From NCBI GenBank assembly GCA_014843695.1, contig CM026403.1:1616460-1680459 (forward strand): 64,000 nucleotides of DNA. Direction: 5' to 3'. Of the stretch, positions 61,778 to 64,000 are shown in pieces. The translations under genes were made by a program, and so were the position numbers. Source of the stretch: Archivesica marissinica (Eukaryota > Mollusca > Bivalvia > Venerida > Vesicomyidae). Every line of letters starts with the position of its first letter. Within the stretch, counting starts at the first letter, position 1. Below the pieces are notes generated by a model. The model made no database searches, was not told the DNA's origin, and saw only the letters and a program-made list of their open reading frames with translations.

Positions 61778-62152
61778 GCCAATCGAAGGCTGATTTAGGA
61801 TGTGCGTCCAGCCAATCGAAGGCTGATTTAGGATGTGCGTCCAGCCAATCGAAGGCTGATTTAGGATGTGCGTCCAGCCAATCGAAGGCTGATTTAGGAT
61901 GTGCATCCAGCCAATCGAAGGCTGATTTAGGATGTGCCTGCAGCCAATCGAAGGCTGATTTAGGATGTGCCTCCAGCCAATCGAAGGCTGATTTAGGATG
62001 TGCGTCCAGCCAATCGAAGGCTGATTTAGGATGTGCGTCCAGCCAATCGAAGGCTGATTTAGGATGTGCGTCCAGCCAATCGAATGCTGATTTAGGATGT
62101 GCGTCCAGCCAATCGAAGGCTGATTTAGGATGTGCGTCCAGCCAGATGAGTT
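61778..62152. repeat. 33-bp tandem array, about 11 copies
   Basis: Unit GAAGGCTGATTTAGGATGTG followed by CGTCCAGCCAATC. The 11-residue repeat ORFs on the minus strand (LDAHPKSAFDW) follow from the period; two frames are open at once. Confidence 0.96.
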
Positions 62153-62230
62153 CAAGATGGTACACATCTATTTTAAGCAGAACCATTATCACTTAATAAT
62201 TGTATCCAGTATTTTATCATTAATAGTTTT

Positions 62231-62661
62231 CTACGTATCGATCGACATGGGGAGACAACCAAGTTCTCCATATAGTGCATTCAGGTTTGTTGAGCGCCTT
62301 ACGCATAGTATGTTTCTACAAACTTTGGAAAGTATTAATTCAACATCGGGTGCATCATGGTGGCCCCATAATTCTGCTGAATAATTTAAAATTGGTGCGA
62401 CTAGAGAGTCAAACAGGTTTAACTTTCTAGAAGTTGGGAATTCTACTTGGTTAAAAGCAATACATAATTTATGTAAAGAAAAAGAGGCGTGCTGAGCTAC
62501 ACGTTTTTGTGTTCGATTCCAATTACCGTTCTTGACACCTAAATATTTAAACGATTCCACAATCTCAATAAATGAATTATATATGTAAAAATCATGTCGA
62601 GAATGTCGACCATTTTCAAAAATCATAATTTTTGTTTTGTTAGTATTAATGCTTAACCCAC
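62231..62661 (-). pseudogene. LINE reverse transcriptase C-terminal fragment
   Basis: GLSINTNKTKIMIFENG, ESFKYLGVKNGNWNRTQK, FDSLVAPILNYSAELWG, DVELILSKVCRNILCVRRST and YGELGCLPM follow the order seen after RT motif C in the LINE at 3.4-7.1 kb. No stop within this part, but it is truncated at both ends. Confidence 0.88.
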
Positions 62662-62778
62662 CTGCTCGACATGGCGACCACCGTACCATCTCACATACTA
62701 CCAAGTCCGAGGATCGAATCCGGGTTGCATTGGTGAGAAGCGAGCGCGCTAACGACTGCGCTAATTGGACAACCCAAA
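62662..62778 (-). mobile_element. SINE-B head fragment
   Basis: Reverse SINE-B head: B-box complement GGATCGAATCCGGGTTGCAT, A-box complement AACGACTGCGCTAATTGGAC. It replaces the start of the LINE fragment. Confidence 0.9.
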
Positions 62779-62867
62779 ACTAACCAACAGTAATAAACTG
62801 ATTATGTTCAGTAAGATTAAATTGTCCATATTTTGACCACTTGTATGAAACAAGTGACTATGGTTGT

Positions 62868-63000
62868 TCATTTCAAAGCACATCCCCTCACGGTTGTAGG
62901 TTCGATTTTCACTGGTGGTATCGAATTCTTTAATATGACGAAGCTATCCAACTGATTTGTAGAAGGAGCCTCAAATGCTGCTCTGAATAAATAAAAGCTG
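62868..63000 (+). mobile_element. SINE-E fragment
   Basis: B-box TTGTAGGTTCGATTTTCACTGG and body GAAGCTATCCAACTGATTTG. Confidence 0.7.
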
Positions 63001-63002
63001 TC

Positions 63003-63228
63003 CGGGCGACGTTATGTATGTATGTATGTTCCGTTAATGTCAAACCCCTTGCGGGGACCTAGACATGTTTTCCTGGGCATGCTTAGCCGACCATAGCGGT
63101 TAACCAGTACTAAGCAATGTGTGTGAGGTGCCTTGCTCAATGATACTGCATACGTGGCCTGGCTGAGTATCGAACCCGGACCGTTCGATTCCAAATCCGA
63201 CGCTATACCATTGGACCACGGATGCCAC
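63003..63228 (-). mobile_element. SINE-G copy
   Basis: Plus-strand end ACGCTATACCATTGGACCAC is the reverse of an A-box region; B-box complement AGTATCGAACCCGGACC. Body CATGTTTTCCTGGGCATGCT; tail (TATG)n. Confidence 0.8.
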
Positions 63229-63289
63229 ACGTTAAGCCCAAACAGAACAAAATGCTATGTAGGTCCGTTATTTTGGCAATATGGCCACT

Positions 63290-63447
63290 CTCTAGCATTT
63301 ATTGGTGGAAGAAGACCCCGAGTGTATCTCCGAGCAGTGTTTCAATCACGACACTCCCCAAGCTAGCTGGATATCAGCCTGACGTTATTAGAAGAAATGA
63401 CTTAAAGTCAACACCTTAACCACTCGGCTACGCAGGGCCCCATGGTT
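63290..63447 (-). mobile_element. SINE-E copy, reverse
   Basis: A-box complement TTAACCACTCGGCTACGCAG and body TCCGAGCAGTGTTTCAATCA. Confidence 0.68.
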
Positions 63448-63889
63448 TGTTATTACCCGTGCCAGATAAATTAGCGTAAACTAATACATATACATCCAAT
63501 GATATTTCATCACTGTGAAAGTGTACCTGTGAATGAATATAGATATTGTTCAGGCAAGAGTATTTAAACCGAACTGCCAATACTAGAGATGTAAACCGAA
63601 GTTACAGTGAGTTGCTAGATAAATTGCCGGACAACTGTACGGGGGACAATGTAATTAGAAACTATTGTTTAAACATAATTTATTTGACAGACTTGCGTTT
63701 TGTGTGACTTAGCTGTATGCATGCTAGTATGTATCGAATCTTATGCAAGCAGGAATTACAGGGCAACTCTGAATGCAATGCGTCCTTCAACTGTTTTTCA
63801 AATATTAATATCACAGAGAAATCAACAATTTACCGTATATGCATTTCACAATGCTCAATATTGAAGTCGGGCGTTCTCGTGTAATATGC

Positions 63890-64000
63890 TTTCATTCAAA
63901 GCACAATCTATAAGTCGGACGTTATCCTGGCCCATGCTTTCATTCAAAGCACAATCTATAAGTCGGGCGTTATCCTGGCCCATGCTTTCATTCAAAGCAC
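63890..64000. repeat. 48-bp tandem repeat running off the window edge
   Basis: Unit GCACAATCTATAAGTCGGRC then GTTATCCTGGCCCATGCTTT and CATTCAAA; just over two copies before the end. Confidence 0.93.

Noticed and set aside
213..62152. Enrichment of minisatellite periods divisible by three
   Set aside because: Periods 51, 63, 18, 39, 39, 33 and 21 fit, but 28, 29, 80, 47, 52, 53, 62, 26, 100, 89 and 37 do not; about the one third to be expected by chance.
61686..62192. 168- and 131-codon ORFs of LDAHPKSAFDW repeats
   Set aside because: 33-bp array open in two frames at once; no evidence for a coding repeat.

Overview
The window is non-coding-rich, AT-rich animal DNA, probably from a mollusc and most likely a bivalve. 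This rests on phase-consistent GT..AG introns, several tRNA-headed SINE families with conserved central domains, APE-type LINEs, Tc1-like transposons, and about twenty minisatellite arrays. The species is an inference; nothing here names it.

Positions 21-39,608 (minus strand) are occupied by one host gene that no long ORF reveals. I assembled 18 coding exons by reading splice sites and phases. They join into one uninterrupted 680-codon frame for a class V aminotransferase-like, PLP-dependent enzyme of fold type I. Its start is at 39,536 and its stop at 21-23. A possible further 5' exon lies at 44,795-44,950. Almost everything else left of 39.6 kb is intron content: SINEs, a LINE, foldback elements and tandem arrays.

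The most unusual locus is exon 17 (7,643-7,754). Its last 57 bases plus the first 23 bases of the intron are tandemly repeated as an 80-bp unit. This gives about eight copies of a 19-codon mini-exon, most with a donor site and each followed by an AG. A 3.7-kb LINE on the plus strand (about 3,394-7,088) then landed inside the distal copy. Intron 17 beyond it holds a SINE and two related satellites of 28 and 29 bp (213-3,104). The gene has also shed a partial exon 6 copy into its own intron 2 (36,145-36,275) and an exon 7 fragment to 54,178-54,377. The second copy sits between copies of a palindromic repeat.

Other intron content includes a tandem array of Pol III B-boxes grown from a SINE (12,999-13,468), a decayed Tc1 transposase (15,640-16,490), and a 39-bp array whose units carry TGACGTCA (37,691-38,175).

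From 39.7 to 64 kb the sequence is mostly transposon-derived. It holds a nearly intact Tc1-like transposon with matching inverted repeats and one frameshift (42,998-44,509). It also holds an old LINE (49,370-56,290) broken by at least seven nested insertions, a pseudogene of the GT61/EOGT glycosyltransferase family (61,128-61,664, minus), and a third LINE fragment (62,231-62,661, minus).

I refer to repeat families by letter. SINE-A has the head GACGGATCTGTAGTCCAGTGG and an about 290-bp full length. SINE-B has the head CTGTCCGATTAGCGCAGTGG. SINE-C has the head GTCGTGATAGCGCAGTGG. SINE-D has the head CCGTGGTCGAGTGG. SINE-E, F and G are less defined tRNA-like families. P is a palindromic repeat with the core CCAATATTTTACATATTGG.
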